Assembly: GCA_021775095.1 (NCBI GenBank)
Contig: JAJFII010000104.1
Span: 114,874-178,873, forward strand
Direction: 5' to 3'
Origin: Rhodospirillales bacterium
GTDB lineage: Bacteria; Pseudomonadota; Alphaproteobacteria; Rhodospirillales; Casp-alpha2
Length of the DNA stretch: 64,000 nucleotides
The notes under the pieces were generated by a model that saw only the letters and a program-made list of their open reading frames with translations, did not search any database and had not been told where the DNA came from. Positions within the stretch are counted from its first letter, which is position 1, and each line of letters opens with the position of its first letter. Positions 18,959-29,197 of the stretch are shown here, piece by piece. The position numbers were made by a program, and so were the translations under genes.

Positions 18959-21262
18959 ATGGGCCGCTTTCACCGGTTCATACTTCGTAGCGGTTTTCTA
19001 GCTGCTTTGTCCGTGATTCCGGGAGTGGGATTAGCCCAGTCGGCTGCGGATTCTGTTCAACTGGCGCAGACTGTAGTCGTCGGCAAAATCGTTATCGAAG
19101 GTGCCCTGCGGGTCGAGCCGGATACGGTAAAATCCTATCTTCTTATTCGCGAAGGCGATGCGTTTGACGAGCGCCGCTTGGATCGTTCCCTGAAAAGCCT
19201 CTTTGCAACGGGGCTTTTTGCCGACGTCAGCGTGCGTCGGGAGGGCAATATCCTGATCGTAAAAGTGCTTGAGAACCCGGTTATCAATCGAATTGCCTTT
19301 GAGGGAAATAAAAAAGTTACTGATGAGGACCTGGAAGCGGAAGTCACCTTACGTCCCCGGGTTATTTATACGCGAACCAAAGTACAAAACGACGTTAAAC
19401 GTATATTGACTTTGTACCGTCGCAACGGTCGTTTCGCGGTTTCCGTGGACCCAAAAATCATTCAATTGCCGCAAAATCGAATAGACCTGGTTTTTGAAGT
19501 GTCCGAGGGCGCACTGACGCAGGTTGAAAGTATTCGTTTTGTCGGAAATAAGACCTTTAGTGACCGCCGGTTGCGTGAGGTTATCAGGACAAGGGAGACG
19601 GAATGGTGGCGGTTTTTGTCAAAAGACGATACCTACGATCCTGACCGGATAACCTTCGATCGCGAATTGTTGCGGCGGTTTTATTTGTCCGACGGATTTG
19701 CGGACTTTCGCGTGACCTCGGCCCTGGCCGAACTCACCCCCGACCGGGAAGATTTTTTTGTCACATTTACCGTTAATGAAGGTACCCGTTATACGTTTGG
19801 CGAACTGGACGTCGACGCGCGCCTGCGGGGCCTTAAAAAAGAACAGTTAATTGATATCATAGAAGTTGAAAAAGGCGATTGGTACGATATTTCTGCCGTC
19901 GATAAGATTGTTGACGGATTGACAAATCGGGTCGGCGAACTCGGTTACGCATTTGTAAATGTCCGACCGCGCATTAATCGTGATCGGCAAAAGAAAATCA
20001 TCGATATTACGTTCGAAATTGTTGAGGGGCCGCGGGCCTTTGTCGAACGCATCGATATATCAGGAAATATCCGGACACTGGATAAAGTTATTCGCCGTGA
20101 ATTTCGCATTGTCGAAGGCGACGCCTTTAATTCGTCGAAATTAAGAAGATCCAAGCAACGTCTGGAAGGCCTTGGGTTTTTTGAGAAAGTCGACATGCAA
20201 CAAGTCGCGGGAAGTGAGCCGGACAAAGCCATAGTTAAAGTTGAAGTTGAAGAGAAATCGACGGGATCCATATCCCTCGGTGCCGGGTTCTCCTCATCGG
20301 TCGGTCCAATCGGTGATATTGGCATTTCAGAAAACAACCTGTTGGGTCGAGGGCAGAAGCTGGCGTTAAGTCTGCAAATCGCGTCGACCCGAAGCCAGAT
20401 CGATCTGTCTTTTACCGAACCCTATTTTTTGAACCGCGAAATTCGCGCCGGGTTCGATGTCTTTCATGTCACTCAGGATTTGCAAGATACCAGCTCTTTT
20501 GATCTGAACCGAACAGGCTTTGCCCTGCGGGCCGGTTATCCAATTACCAGCTATTTGCGCCAGGACTGGAAGTATTTGTTTTCCAAGTCGACGATCGGAG
20601 ACGTCAATTCCTCCGCATCGACATTGATTCAGGCGGTTGAAGGAACAACCCAAAAGTCGGAAGTCTCGCACACGGTTTTATATGACCGAAGGGACAATTT
20701 TACCAACCCGACGGACGGATATTTTGTCAGCCTCAACACGTCCGTCGCCGGTTTGGGCGGCGATGTGAACAGCCTGAGTAATGTGGTACGCGGCGGCAAA
20801 TATCATGAAATTGCCGACCAGTGGATTTTGTCAATTGGCGGCCGGATGGGTTACATTGTTGGGCTCGGCGAGGACGTCGATCTGCTGGACCGTTTTCATG
20901 TTGGCGGTGATAATCTGCGGGGCTTTGAATCGCGCGGTGCAGGTCCACGTGATACGCTCACTGAAGATGCCCTCGGCGGTGAATGGTTGTATACGGGTAC
21001 CCTGGAACTGAAATTCCCTCTTGGCTTGCCGGCGGAATTGGGCATCGGCGGTCGGGTATTCACTGACATCGGCAGCGCGGGCGGTGTAACGCCGGTAAAT
21101 GCCACGACAAAGGATACGGGATCGGTACGTTTGGCATCGGGCGTTGGTATGACTTGGAATTCTCCGTTCGGGCCATTGGGCATCGATCTGGGATTTCCGC
21201 TACTCAAAGAAGAACATGATAAAACGGAAACCTTCCGCGTTAATTTTGGAACCCGGTTTTAG
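18959..21262 (+). CDS. bamA: Outer membrane protein assembly factor BamA
   Basis: This is the central Omp85 component of the machine that inserts beta-barrel proteins in the outer membrane. In 767 residues there is a signal peptide ending near GVGLAQS, five POTRA repeats (about 40-390) and a C-terminal 16-strand barrel with the loop-6 motif VGGDNLRGFESRGAGPRD and the final aromatic GTRF. The ATG at 18959 follows GGGAGAATTC; an in-frame ATG at 18902 lies inside rseP and is rejected. Partners skp and the lpx genes follow directly. Confidence 0.97.
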   Translation: MGRFHRFILRSGFLAALSVIPGVGLAQSAADSVQLAQTVVVGKIVIEGALRVEPDTVKSYLLIREGDAFDERRLDRSLKSLFATGLFADVSVRREGNILIVKVLENPVINRIAFEGNKKVTDEDLEAEVTLRPRVIYTRTKVQNDVKRILTLYRRNGRFAVSVDPKIIQLPQNRIDLVFEVSEGALTQVESIRFVGNKTFSDRRLREVIRTRETEWWRFLSKDDTYDPDRITFDRELLRRFYLSDGFADFRVTSALAELTPDREDFFVTFTVNEGTRYTFGELDVDARLRGLKKEQLIDIIEVEKGDWYDISAVDKIVDGLTNRVGELGYAFVNVRPRINRDRQKKIIDITFEIVEGPRAFVERIDISGNIRTLDKVIRREFRIVEGDAFNSSKLRRSKQRLEGLGFFEKVDMQQVAGSEPDKAIVKVEVEEKSTGSISLGAGFSSSVGPIGDIGISENNLLGRGQKLALSLQIASTRSQIDLSFTEPYFLNREIRAGFDVFHVTQDLQDTSSFDLNRTGFALRAGYPITSYLRQDWKYLFSKSTIGDVNSSASTLIQAVEGTTQKSEVSHTVLYDRRDNFTNPTDGYFVSLNTSVAGLGGDVNSLSNVVRGGKYHEIADQWILSIGGRMGYIVGLGEDVDLLDRFHVGGDNLRGFESRGAGPRDTLTEDALGGEWLYTGTLELKFPLGLPAELGIGGRVFTDIGSAGGVTPVNATTKDTGSVRLASGVGMTWNSPFGPLGIDLGFPLLKEEHDKTETFRVNFGTRF

Positions 21263-21271
21263 GAGCACTTG

Positions 21272-21850
21272 TTGACTGATATGAGAAAATTTACATTTTG
21301 GGCCCTGGTACTTACGCTTGGCATAATGATATCGGCCGACGTGGCACAGGCTCAAAACGTAGCTCCCGCCAGTAGTGGTTTGAACATCGCAATTCTCGAT
21401 CTCGCGTCAATTCGCCGACAGGCGAAAGTTGTGAAAAGTGTTAGACAGCAATTAACGGCCTACCAGGACGGATTTCGAACGAGCATTCAAAAAGAAGATG
21501 CGGCCTTAAAAGCAGCCAATCAGGAATTGGCAAAAAAACGGACCCTATTGTCGCCGGAAGCCTTCGCCCAGGAGCGACGGGCTTTTGAGCAAAAGGTTGC
21601 GGCAGTTCAGAAATTGGTACAGTCGAGTAAAAAAGCGTTGGATCAGGTTCAGGCAAAGGCCATGTTGGAAGTGGAAAAATCCCTCAATAAGATTATTACG
21701 GGAATTGCCGAAAAAAATAACCTCAACCTGATTCTAAGGCGCGATGTGACCATTCTGGCGTCCCGTTCCCTGGAAATTACGGCCTCTGTTTTAGAAGCAC
21801 TCAACAAAGAATTGCCTTCTGTCAAAGTTGAGAAACCGGTTATAAAGTGA
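21272..21850 (+). CDS. skp: Periplasmic chaperone Skp/OmpH family
   Basis: This periplasmic chaperone carries unfolded outer-membrane proteins to BamA. The 192-residue protein has a signal peptide (cleavage near ADVAQAQ) and a long coiled-coil central region rich in Lys, Gln, Ala and Glu (about 65-150), as in Skp tentacles. The start is uncertain: AGGAG at 21261 best fits TTG at 21272; TTG 21269 and ATG 21281 are alternatives. It overlaps lpxD by 4 bases (ATGA). Confidence 0.88.
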   Translation: MTDMRKFTFWALVLTLGIMISADVAQAQNVAPASSGLNIAILDLASIRRQAKVVKSVRQQLTAYQDGFRTSIQKEDAALKAANQELAKKRTLLSPEAFAQERRAFEQKVAAVQKLVQSSKKALDQVQAKAMLEVEKSLNKIITGIAEKNNLNLILRRDVTILASRSLEITASVLEALNKELPSVKVEKPVIK

Positions 21851-22869
21851 TGGCGGATTCGCGGTTTTTTAGTAACGCGGGGCCATTTTCTATCGAACAA
21901 TTGGCAGAAATGACTGGGGCAAAGGCCACTGGCGCTGATGTCGCGCACCGGTCTTTTCTTGATGTTTGCCCATTGGATCAAGCCTCGGCCACGGACGTTA
22001 GTTTTCTTGACAATAATAAGTACAAATCGGACTTTTTGAAGAGTGCGGCGGGACTTTGTATCGTTCGCCCTGAATTTGCCGCGACGGCTCCAGACGGTAT
22101 GGCACTGTTACTCACTGCGGACCCGTATACGGCTTATGCGCTAGTTGCATCGGCGTTTTATCCGGCTACTTATCGGGATGCGATGATTTCGCCAAGGGCG
22201 ACGATCCAGGCAACTGCAAAAATTGGCGAGAATTGCTCAATTGCGCCGGGTGTCCATATTGCGGCACAGGTGGTTATCGGAGATAACTGCGTTATTGGCG
22301 CGAATACGGATATTTCCCAGGGATGCGAAATCGGCAGTGGTGCCATGATCGGCTCAAATGTGTCGATCCAGTGCAGCCGCATTGGGCGCTCAGTCATTGT
22401 TCACCCGGGTGCCCGTATCGGCCAGGATGGGTTCGGATTTGCGCCTGGCGCACAGGGGCACAGGAAAGTGCCGCAGTTGGGTCGGGTGCTCATTGGCAAC
22501 GATGTTGAAATCGGCGCAAATACAACAATTGATCGGGGTACAGGACCCGATACCCGCATCGGCGACGGGACTAAAATTGATAATTTGGTGCAAATCGGCC
22601 ACAACGTGGAGATTGGCCAGCATTGTTTCATCGTTGCCCATGTCGGAATATCGGGAAGCACGAAAATTGGAAACTTCACCATGATTGGCGGACAAGTGGG
22701 AATCGCCGGGCATTTACAAATTGGTTCCGGTGTCAAAATTGCAGCACAGAGCGGCCTCATGCGAGACGTTGGCGACGGACAAACCGTTGGGGGATCGCCG
22801 GCCCAACCCATGAAGGTATGGCTGCGCGAGATTGCCATGGTGCAAAAAATGGCGAAGAAAAAAAGGTGA
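21847..22869 (+). CDS. lpxD: UDP-3-O-(3-hydroxyacyl)glucosamine N-acyltransferase
   Basis: This is the third step of lipid A synthesis, adding the N-linked hydroxyacyl chain. The 340 residues consist of an N-terminal uridine-binding domain and a left-handed beta-helix built from hexapeptide repeats (about 110-310), ending in a helical acyl-carrier-protein-binding tail rich in Lys. The catalytic His lies in [10 protein letters not shown]. It overlaps skp by 4 bases and is followed by fabZ after 6. Confidence 0.96.
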   Translation: MMADSRFFSNAGPFSIEQLAEMTGAKATGADVAHRSFLDVCPLDQASATDVSFLDNNKYKSDFLKSAAGLCIVRPEFAATAPDGMALLLTADPYTAYALVASAFYPATYRDAMISPRATIQATAKIGENCSIAPGVHIAAQVVIGDNCVIGANTDISQGCEIGSGAMIGSNVSIQCSRIGRSVIVHPGARIGQDGFGFAPGAQGHRKVPQLGRVLIGNDVEIGANTTIDRGTGPDTRIGDGTKIDNLVQIGHNVEIGQHCFIVAHVGISGSTKIGNFTMIGGQVGIAGHLQIGSGVKIAAQSGLMRDVGDGQTVGGSPAQPMKVWLREIAMVQKMAKKKR

Positions 22870-22875
22870 GTAAAT

Positions 22876-23337
22876 ATGGATAGCGATATCAGTACGCAAA
22901 GCCGTACCATTGAAGTTGAAGAAATCATGGAAATGATTCCTCATCGGTACCCGTTCCTGCTGATTGATCGAGTCGGCGAATTGGTGCTCGATACCAGTGC
23001 GGTTGGAACTAAAAATGTAACGGTCAACGAACCTTTTTTTCAGGGCCATTTTCCCGATCATCCGATAATGCCGGGAGTTCTGCTGATCGAGGCGATGGCG
23101 CAAACCTCAGCTATTCTTGTGATCGAAACCACCGGAAAGGTAGCGGGGAGCGTGGTCTATTTTATGACCGTAGACAATGCGCGCTTTCGTAAGCCGGTAC
23201 GCCCCGGCGATCAGGTGAAACTGCATGTGGTTAAAGTGCGTAGCCGGGGCAATGTCTGGAAATTCAAAGGTGAAGCCCGTGTTGACGGAAAACTGATGGC
23301 AGAAGCCACATATTCAGCCATGATTATGGAGTCTTAA
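22876..23337 (+). CDS. fabZ: 3-hydroxyacyl-ACP dehydratase FabZ
   Basis: This hot-dog-fold enzyme dehydrates 3-hydroxyacyl-ACP in fatty-acid elongation and so competes with LpxA/LpxD for the same hydroxyacyl-ACP pool. In 153 residues the motif GHFPDHPIMPGVLLIEAMAQ carries the catalytic pair H58 and E72. Its place between lpxD and lpxA is conserved in proteobacteria. The stop codon is directly followed by the lpxA ATG. Confidence 0.97.
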   Translation: MDSDISTQSRTIEVEEIMEMIPHRYPFLLIDRVGELVLDTSAVGTKNVTVNEPFFQGHFPDHPIMPGVLLIEAMAQTSAILVIETTGKVAGSVVYFMTVDNARFRKPVRPGDQVKLHVVKVRSRGNVWKFKGEARVDGKLMAEATYSAMIMES

Positions 23338-24138
23338 ATGGCATTCATTCATCCAACAGCCATTATTGACCCGGCTGCGGACGTCGGTGAAGGGGTCTCT
23401 ATTGGCCCCTATTGCATTGTCGGTGCCGATGTTGTTCTTGATGTGGGCGTGGAGTTGATTTCGCATGTCTGCGTGTCCGGTCGGACAAAAATCGGGCCCA
23501 ACACGCGGGTATTTCCATTTTCTTCGCTCGGTCATCAGCCGCAGGATCTAAAATACAGCGGTGAGCCATCAGAACTCACCATTGGTGCAAACAACGTTAT
23601 TCGAGAACATGTGACCATGAATCCCGGTACGGAAGGTGGCGGAATGCAAACCCGCGTCGGCAACAACTGTTTATTTATGGTTGGTGCACATGTGGCCCAT
23701 GATTGTACCATTGGCGACCACTCCATATTGGTGAACAATGCGACCCTAGCCGGTCATGTGGAGATCGGTGAATATGCGGTTATCGGCGGCCTGTCAGCGG
23801 TACACCAGTATGTTCGCATTGGAAAACATGCGATGATTGGTGGGATGTCGGGTGTCGAAAACGATGTCATTCCCTATGGATCCGTAATTGGCAACCGCGC
23901 ACGACTTTCGAGCCTCAATTTGGTCGGTTTAAGGCGTCGAAATTTTTCGCGGGATCAAATACATGAACTGAGAAAGGCCTATCGGCTTATTTTTGCTGCC
24001 GAAGGGACATTGAGCGAACGATTGGCGGATGTGGCCGAAGACTTCGATGGAAACGAAGCGGTAATGGATATTGTAAATTTCATTCAACGGGACTCGTCGC
24101 GGGCCATTTGCCAACCCAGTACGGATGATGCCGCCTAA
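23338..24138 (+). CDS. lpxA: UDP-N-acetylglucosamine acyltransferase
   Basis: This is the first step of lipid A synthesis: O-acylation of UDP-GlcNAc from hydroxyacyl-ACP. It has 266 residues with hexapeptide repeats forming a beta-helix (1-190) and a helical C-terminus. The catalytic His is H121 in GAHVAHDC, and the substrate motif GHQPQDLKY is at 65-73. No gap separates it from fabZ, and its last 14 bases overlap lpxI. Confidence 0.97.
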   Translation: MAFIHPTAIIDPAADVGEGVSIGPYCIVGADVVLDVGVELISHVCVSGRTKIGPNTRVFPFSSLGHQPQDLKYSGEPSELTIGANNVIREHVTMNPGTEGGGMQTRVGNNCLFMVGAHVAHDCTIGDHSILVNNATLAGHVEIGEYAVIGGLSAVHQYVRIGKHAMIGGMSGVENDVIPYGSVIGNRARLSSLNLVGLRRRNFSRDQIHELRKAYRLIFAAEGTLSERLADVAEDFDGNEAVMDIVNFIQRDSSRAICQPSTDDAA

Positions 24139-24955
24139 GTTAGGGATCATCGCCGGCGGGGGTGGCCTTCCCCTTGAAATCATTGCCGAGTGTCGACGGA
24201 CGGGTCGTCCGTTTTTTGTCGTTGCCCTGTTAGGACATACGGATAAAGAAACCGTCACCGGGACGGCGCATAAATGGGTTCGCTTAGGGGCTGCCGGACA
24301 AATTGTCCAAGCCCTTCGTAGGAAAAAAGCTGTCGAAATCGTGTTGGCAGGATCGGTGAAACGGCCATCACTCCTGCAATTACGGCCCGACTTTTGGGCG
24401 TTAAAGTTTTTTGTACGAACCGGTGTCGCCTATCGCGGCGACAATGGATTGCTGCAGGCGATTGTCAAAACTCTTGAAACACGCGAAGGGTTTCAGGTTG
24501 TCGGTGCCCATACGCTGCTTCCTGGTTTGCTAGCCGATGAGGGATGTTTAGGGAAAATTGAAGCCGACAGTCGCGCCCTCAAGGATATCAGGGTCGCCTG
24601 GGCGGCCGCATTAAAACTGGGAGGGCGTGACGTTGGCCAAGGGGCAATCGCGCGCCATGGTGCTGTTTTAGGACTTGAGGGTGCCAGTGGGACCGCAGCC
24701 ATGTTAGCTGCGGTGGAGCCAGATGCCGTTGACCCGGTTTCCGGCGTATTGGTTAAAGTTTGCAAACCAGATCAGGAACTGCGGGCCGACTTGCCGACAA
24801 TTGGCCCGTCGACGGTTTCTCAGGCCGTCAGGGCCGGTTTGGCTGGCATTGCAATCGAAGCGGACAAATCCCTGGTTTTAGACAAAAAACGAACCATACA
24901 GACTGCCGACGAGGCTGGCCTGTTCATCGTCGCCCTTAAGGGGCTGAAGGAGTAG
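24125..24955 (+). CDS. lpxI: UDP-2,3-diacylglucosamine pyrophosphatase LpxI
   Basis: This enzyme cleaves UDP-2,3-diacylglucosamine to lipid X and UMP. The 276-residue protein begins LGIIAGGGGLPLEI and contains LAGSVKRPSL and the DxxVG-type core of the former DUF1009 family. It is the alphaproteobacterial replacement for LpxH, and its position between lpxA and lpxB supports this. Two adjacent ATG codons (24125, 24128) could serve as start. Confidence 0.92.
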   Translation: MMPPKLGIIAGGGGLPLEIIAECRRTGRPFFVVALLGHTDKETVTGTAHKWVRLGAAGQIVQALRRKKAVEIVLAGSVKRPSLLQLRPDFWALKFFVRTGVAYRGDNGLLQAIVKTLETREGFQVVGAHTLLPGLLADEGCLGKIEADSRALKDIRVAWAAALKLGGRDVGQGAIARHGAVLGLEGASGTAAMLAAVEPDAVDPVSGVLVKVCKPDQELRADLPTIGPSTVSQAVRAGLAGIAIEADKSLVLDKKRTIQTADEAGLFIVALKGLKE

Positions 24956-24964
24956 GGACGGGCC

Positions 24965-26137
24965 GTGGCCAAAAATGCCAAACCACTTTTTGTCTATATG
25001 ATTGCCGGAGAACCGTCCGGCGATGCCCTGGGAGGGCGTTTAATGAGTGCCCTGATCGATGAAACCAATGGTGCCATAAAGTTTGCCGGTGTTGGTGGAG
25101 CCGATATGATCAACCAGGGGATGGATTCGCTATTTCCCATGAGTGAGTTGTCGGTCATGGGCATCGCAGAAATAGTCCCGAAAATTCCCAACTTGCTGCG
25201 CCGGATGTCTGAAGTTGTCAGCGATGTGAATAGGTTAAAACCGGACGCGGTCATCACCATTGATGCGCCGGATTTTTCGTTCCGTGTGGCTAAACGCCTT
25301 AAATCTGCCGACTTCCCTCTTATTCATCTGGTCGCACCGACAGTCTGGGCCTGGCGTCCCGGCAGGGCCGCCAAAGTGGCACAGTTTTTAGACCATTTAT
25401 TATGCCTGTTCCCGTTCGAGCCTCAATATTTTGAGAAAGAAGGCCTGGCGGCGACATTTGTTGGGCATTCGCTCATCGAGAGTGCCGCCTGCCGGGCAGA
25501 TGGTCGTGCTTTTCGCCAGCGCCATAAAATTCCTGCAGATATATCTCTGCTAGCGGTTTTACCTGGCAGTCGTATGGGTGAAATCACCCGCCATCTGCCT
25601 GTTTTTCGTGATACCGTCGAGCGCCTAGGGCAACGGCTCGCAAATCTACAAATTGTTGCTGTAACCACCGGGCAGGTCGCCAACCGGGTCAGATCGGAAA
25701 TATCTGATTGGCCCCTACCAACCCACATTATTGACCGAAACGACGAAAAATATGACGCCATGGCAGCCGCTGACGTGGCCCTGGCAGCTTCCGGGACCGT
25801 CGCCCTGGAATTGGCTGTGGTCGGAACGCCATCGGTTATCGGCTACCGGGTAAATCCCCTAACCGCAATGATTGGAAAGTGGCTGGTTACGGCCCGATTT
25901 GCCAGTTTGGTTAATATCTTGCTGGAGAAGCCGGTCATGCCGGAGTTCCTGGTTGATCGATGTCGGGCCGATATTCTGGTGCCCGAATTGCTGCAGCTCT
26001 TTAACCAACCCGACGCTCGGCGGGCGCAGACGGACGCTTTCAAACGGGCGGTTTCCCTGTTGTCACCGGGACCCGATCTGTCACCCAGTCAAAAGGCCGC
26101 ACAATCCATTCTCCGTACCATTGCCACTTATAAATAA
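24965..26137 (+). CDS. lpxB: Lipid A disaccharide synthase
   Basis: This GT-B glycosyltransferase (family GT19) joins lipid X to UDP-diacylglucosamine. Its 390 residues show the N-terminal IAGEPSGDALGGRLM motif, VGGADMINQGM, the IDAPDFSFRVAKRL segment and the C-terminal donor site ALAASGTVALELAVVGTPSVIGYR. The start is GTG. It is the last gene of the plus-strand block, and a perfect hairpin follows its stop. Confidence 0.96.
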   Translation: MAKNAKPLFVYMIAGEPSGDALGGRLMSALIDETNGAIKFAGVGGADMINQGMDSLFPMSELSVMGIAEIVPKIPNLLRRMSEVVSDVNRLKPDAVITIDAPDFSFRVAKRLKSADFPLIHLVAPTVWAWRPGRAAKVAQFLDHLLCLFPFEPQYFEKEGLAATFVGHSLIESAACRADGRAFRQRHKIPADISLLAVLPGSRMGEITRHLPVFRDTVERLGQRLANLQIVAVTTGQVANRVRSEISDWPLPTHIIDRNDEKYDAMAAADVALAASGTVALELAVVGTPSVIGYRVNPLTAMIGKWLVTARFASLVNILLEKPVMPEFLVDRCRADILVPELLQLFNQPDARRAQTDAFKRAVSLLSPGPDLSPSQKAAQSILRTIATYK

Positions 26138-26138
26138 T

Positions 26139-26165
26139 AAACGGCGCTCTTTTGAAGCGCCGTTT
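26139..26165. terminator. Bidirectional intrinsic terminator between lpxB and gltA
   Basis: AAACGGCGCT (26139-26148) and AGCGCCGTTT (26156-26165) form a perfect 10-bp stem with a 7-base loop. A-runs on one side and T-runs on the other let it work for lpxB on the plus strand and for the convergent gltA on the minus strand. Confidence 0.88.
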
Positions 26166-26187
26166 AATTTCCCGAGATGCGAGTAGC

Positions 26188-27492
26188 CTATCGGTTGTCG
26201 ACGGCCTGATAGGCCCGTCCAGTCTCGCCCGTATAGAGCTGGCGCGGGCGACCGATCTTTTGTGAAGGGTCCTCGATCATTTCATTCCACTGGGCGACCC
26301 AACCAACGGTTCGGGCGACAGAGAACAGGACCGTAAACATACTTGTTGGAATTCCCATGGCACGGAAAATTATACCCGAATAAAAATCCACGTTCGGGTA
26401 CAGTTTTTTCTCAACGAAATAGGGGTCCTCGAGGGCGATGCGCTCCAACTCCATTGCAATATCGAGCAGCGGTTCATTGGTAATTCCCAATTCGTCTAAT
26501 ACCTCGTGACAGGTCTGTTGCATCACTTTCGCACGGGGATCAAAATTCTTATAAACCCGATGGCCAAAACCCATGAGACGGAACGAATCGCTCTTTTCTT
26601 TGGCTTTAGCGATATATGCCGGAATGTTTTTAACGTCGGCAATTTCCTCAAGCATATTGAGGACGGCTTCGTTGGCACCACCGTGCGCCGGCCCCCAAAG
26701 AGACGCAATTCCGGCAGAAATACAGGCGAACGGGTTCGCACCACTTGACCCCGCCAGACGAACCGTCGACGTTGACGCATTTTGTTCGTGGTCGGCATGC
26801 AGGATCAAAATCCGGTCCATCGCTTTGGCGAGAACCGGGTTGATCACATAGTCTTCGCACGGTGTGGAATACATCATATACAGAAAATTCTCGGCGTAGG
26901 TCAGATCATTGCGCGGATAGACAAAGGGTTGGCCAATCGAAAACTTGTAGGCCATTGCCGCTATTGTCGGCATTTTCGCCAGCAGCCGGTAGGAGGCCAC
27001 CATTCGGTGTTTGGGATCTGTAATATCCGTCGAATCATGATAAAAAGCGGACAGGGCACCAACAACACCACACATAACGGCCATGGGATGGGCATCGCGC
27101 CGAAAACCACGGAAAAAATACATGAGTTGTTCGTTTAGCATCGTGTGATAGGTGATATCATGTTCGAATTTGGTTTTTTGTTCGGCTGTTGGCAGTTCGC
27201 CATATAACAATAAATAACTGGTTTCCATAAAGTCCGAATGGTCTGCCAGTTCAGCGATGGCATAACCGCGATAAAGCAGGATGCCTTCGTCGCCGTCGAT
27301 ATAGGTAATCTTTGATTCGCAGCTTCCGGTGGACGTAAACCCGGGGTCGTAGGTGAAATGGTTCGTATCCGCATAGAGTTTGCGAACATCAATCACATCC
27401 GGTCCAACCGATGCGGGAAGCACCGGTAATTCGTAGGATTTTCCCGTGTTGTTATCCGTAAGCGTGTAGGTATTTTTTGTATTATCGCTCAT
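26188..27492 (-). CDS. gltA: Citrate synthase
   Basis: This is the entry enzyme of the TCA cycle, condensing oxaloacetate and acetyl-CoA. At 434 residues it is the hexameric, NADH-regulated type I form ([15 protein letters not shown], then [21 protein letters not shown]). Catalytic motifs [10 protein letters not shown] and [15 protein letters not shown] are intact. The ATG at 27492 is chosen because AGGAAAGGTG precedes it; an in-frame start at 27588 would add 32 unrelated residues. It lies 96 bases after gltX on the same strand. Confidence 0.96.
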   Translation of the reverse strand: MSDNTKNTYTLTDNNTGKSYELPVLPASVGPDVIDVRKLYADTNHFTYDPGFTSTGSCESKITYIDGDEGILLYRGYAIAELADHSDFMETSYLLLYGELPTAEQKTKFEHDITYHTMLNEQLMYFFRGFRRDAHPMAVMCGVVGALSAFYHDSTDITDPKHRMVASYRLLAKMPTIAAMAYKFSIGQPFVYPRNDLTYAENFLYMMYSTPCEDYVINPVLAKAMDRILILHADHEQNASTSTVRLAGSSGANPFACISAGIASLWGPAHGGANEAVLNMLEEIADVKNIPAYIAKAKEKSDSFRLMGFGHRVYKNFDPRAKVMQQTCHEVLDELGITNEPLLDIAMELERIALEDPYFVEKKLYPNVDFYSGIIFRAMGIPTSMFTVLFSVARTVGWVAQWNEMIEDPSQKIGRPRQLYTGETGRAYQAVDNR

Positions 27493-27588
27493 GTTTTCAC
27501 CTTTCCTCAAATTCAAGCCAACGGTTTGCGCATCTGGCTGCAACGTCAGCGTCCATAGATTTCTTAAGTCCCATAAGTTGGGGGACAT

Positions 27589-29010
27589 TTACACCTGAGT
27601 GATCGCGTCTTCAATACGACCTAGAGCCTCTTCGCGACCAAGTACAGCCATGACATCAAAAATACTGGGCGATACTGTTGTGCCCGTTATTGCAGCCCTG
27701 AGCGGCTGCGCGACTTTGCCCAGCTTTAACTGGGCAGATTCCGCAAACGCCTTCACGGTGGTCTCAATTGCATCCGGCTGCCAATTCGTCAGCGCAACCA
27801 GATCTTCTTGCAACTGTGAGAGATGTTTTCGCGTGTCGGAATCAAGAATTCCTTGCGCTTTTTCATCCATCTCCAAGGGGCGGGTTTTTGCATAAAATTC
27901 AGCACTTTCAAATAGTTCTACTATTGTTTTTGCGCGTTCCTTTAACCCTTTCATCCCCTTTTTTAACCGATCAGAGGTACCTTCGGCAAGCCTTCCGTCG
28001 TATTTTTTCTGCAACAGACCAATCACCAAATTGGTCAAGGTTTGGTCATCTGCCATTCGAATATAATGGCCGTTTAAGTTTGTCAGTTTGGCAAAATCAA
28101 ACCGTGCGGCGGAACGGCCAACCGAGGTCAAATCAAACCATTCGATTGCCTGTTCGGTGGATATAATCTCCGCGTCGCCATGGGACCAGCCCAGACGTAA
28201 TAAATAATTGCGCAGGGCGTCCGGCATAAAACCCTCGTCACGATAGGAATCTACGCCAAGGGCACCGTGCCGTTTTGACATTTTTGCGCCGTCAGGTCCA
28301 TGGATCAGTGGGATATGAGCATATTCTGGCAGGGACCAGCCAAGCGCCTGATAAAGTTGGCATTGCCGGAAGGCGTTGGTCAGGTGATCATCGCCACGAA
28401 TGACATGGGTCACGCCCATGTCGTGATCATCGACGACAACGGCCAACATATAAGTCGGTGTACCATCGGCACGCAACAAAACCATATCGTCTAATTCTTC
28501 GTTGGCGACCTTAACTTCGCCCTGTACCAAGTCCTTTATGGTCGTGACACCGGTCTGCGGCGCACGAAGGCGGACGACCGGTTTGACGCCGTCCGGTGCC
28601 TCTGACGGGTCACGGTCACGCCAACGGCCATCATACATGCGTTTTAGACCTTCAGACCGGGCTTTTTCCCGCATTACCGTCAGTTCATCGGCGGAGCAAT
28701 AACAATAATAAGCTTCCCCAGAATTCACCAACTGGTGGGCAGCCGATTGATGGGAGCTGGCGCGTTCAAACTGCGAAATGGCGTCGCCGTCCCAATCGAG
28801 GCCAAGCCATTGCAGGCCATCCAAAATTGCCGTTACTGCGGCCTCCGAGGAACGGGCACGGTCGGTATCTTCGATCCGCAGTAAAAAGCGACCTCCGTCA
28901 CCAAATCTTTGGTGGTGGTGGGCGAAAAGCCAGTTGTACAGGGCAGTTCGGGCACCGCCAATATGAAGAAAACCAGTGGGAGACGGGGCAAATCGGGTAA
29001 CTACAGGCAT
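27589..29010 (-). CDS. gltX: Glutamyl-tRNA synthetase
   Basis: This class I synthetase charges tRNA-Glu. In 473 residues the HIGH-type motif is [20 protein letters not shown] and the KMSKS-type motif is KMSKRHGA. The length excludes the short GluQ-type paralog. Alphaproteobacteria often have a second GltX that misacylates tRNA-Gln; this one cannot be assigned between the two by eye. The ATG at 29010 matches the family N-terminus ([13 protein letters not shown]). Confidence 0.95.
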   Translation of the reverse strand: MPVVTRFAPSPTGFLHIGGARTALYNWLFAHHHQRFGDGGRFLLRIEDTDRARSSEAAVTAILDGLQWLGLDWDGDAISQFERASSHQSAAHQLVNSGEAYYCYCSADELTVMREKARSEGLKRMYDGRWRDRDPSEAPDGVKPVVRLRAPQTGVTTIKDLVQGEVKVANEELDDMVLLRADGTPTYMLAVVVDDHDMGVTHVIRGDDHLTNAFRQCQLYQALGWSLPEYAHIPLIHGPDGAKMSKRHGALGVDSYRDEGFMPDALRNYLLRLGWSHGDAEIISTEQAIEWFDLTSVGRSAARFDFAKLTNLNGHYIRMADDQTLTNLVIGLLQKKYDGRLAEGTSDRLKKGMKGLKERAKTIVELFESAEFYAKTRPLEMDEKAQGILDSDTRKHLSQLQEDLVALTNWQPDAIETTVKAFAESAQLKLGKVAQPLRAAITGTTVSPSIFDVMAVLGREEALGRIEDAITQV

Positions 29011-29197
29011 TCGGTTTATCGGTCCATGTGTGAGTATTTTAAAGGTGCGTCGTTGTGTAGCACATTTAAATAGAATGGGCAGCAAAAGTGTCAGTGGGCT
29101 GGCTTGGTGGGAAATTTCGAAAATTCAAACGACAGAAATCTATGCAGATGGAGCAGAACGTGGGAAACTGATGGTTTAACCCTTGGAATGGCGTCCC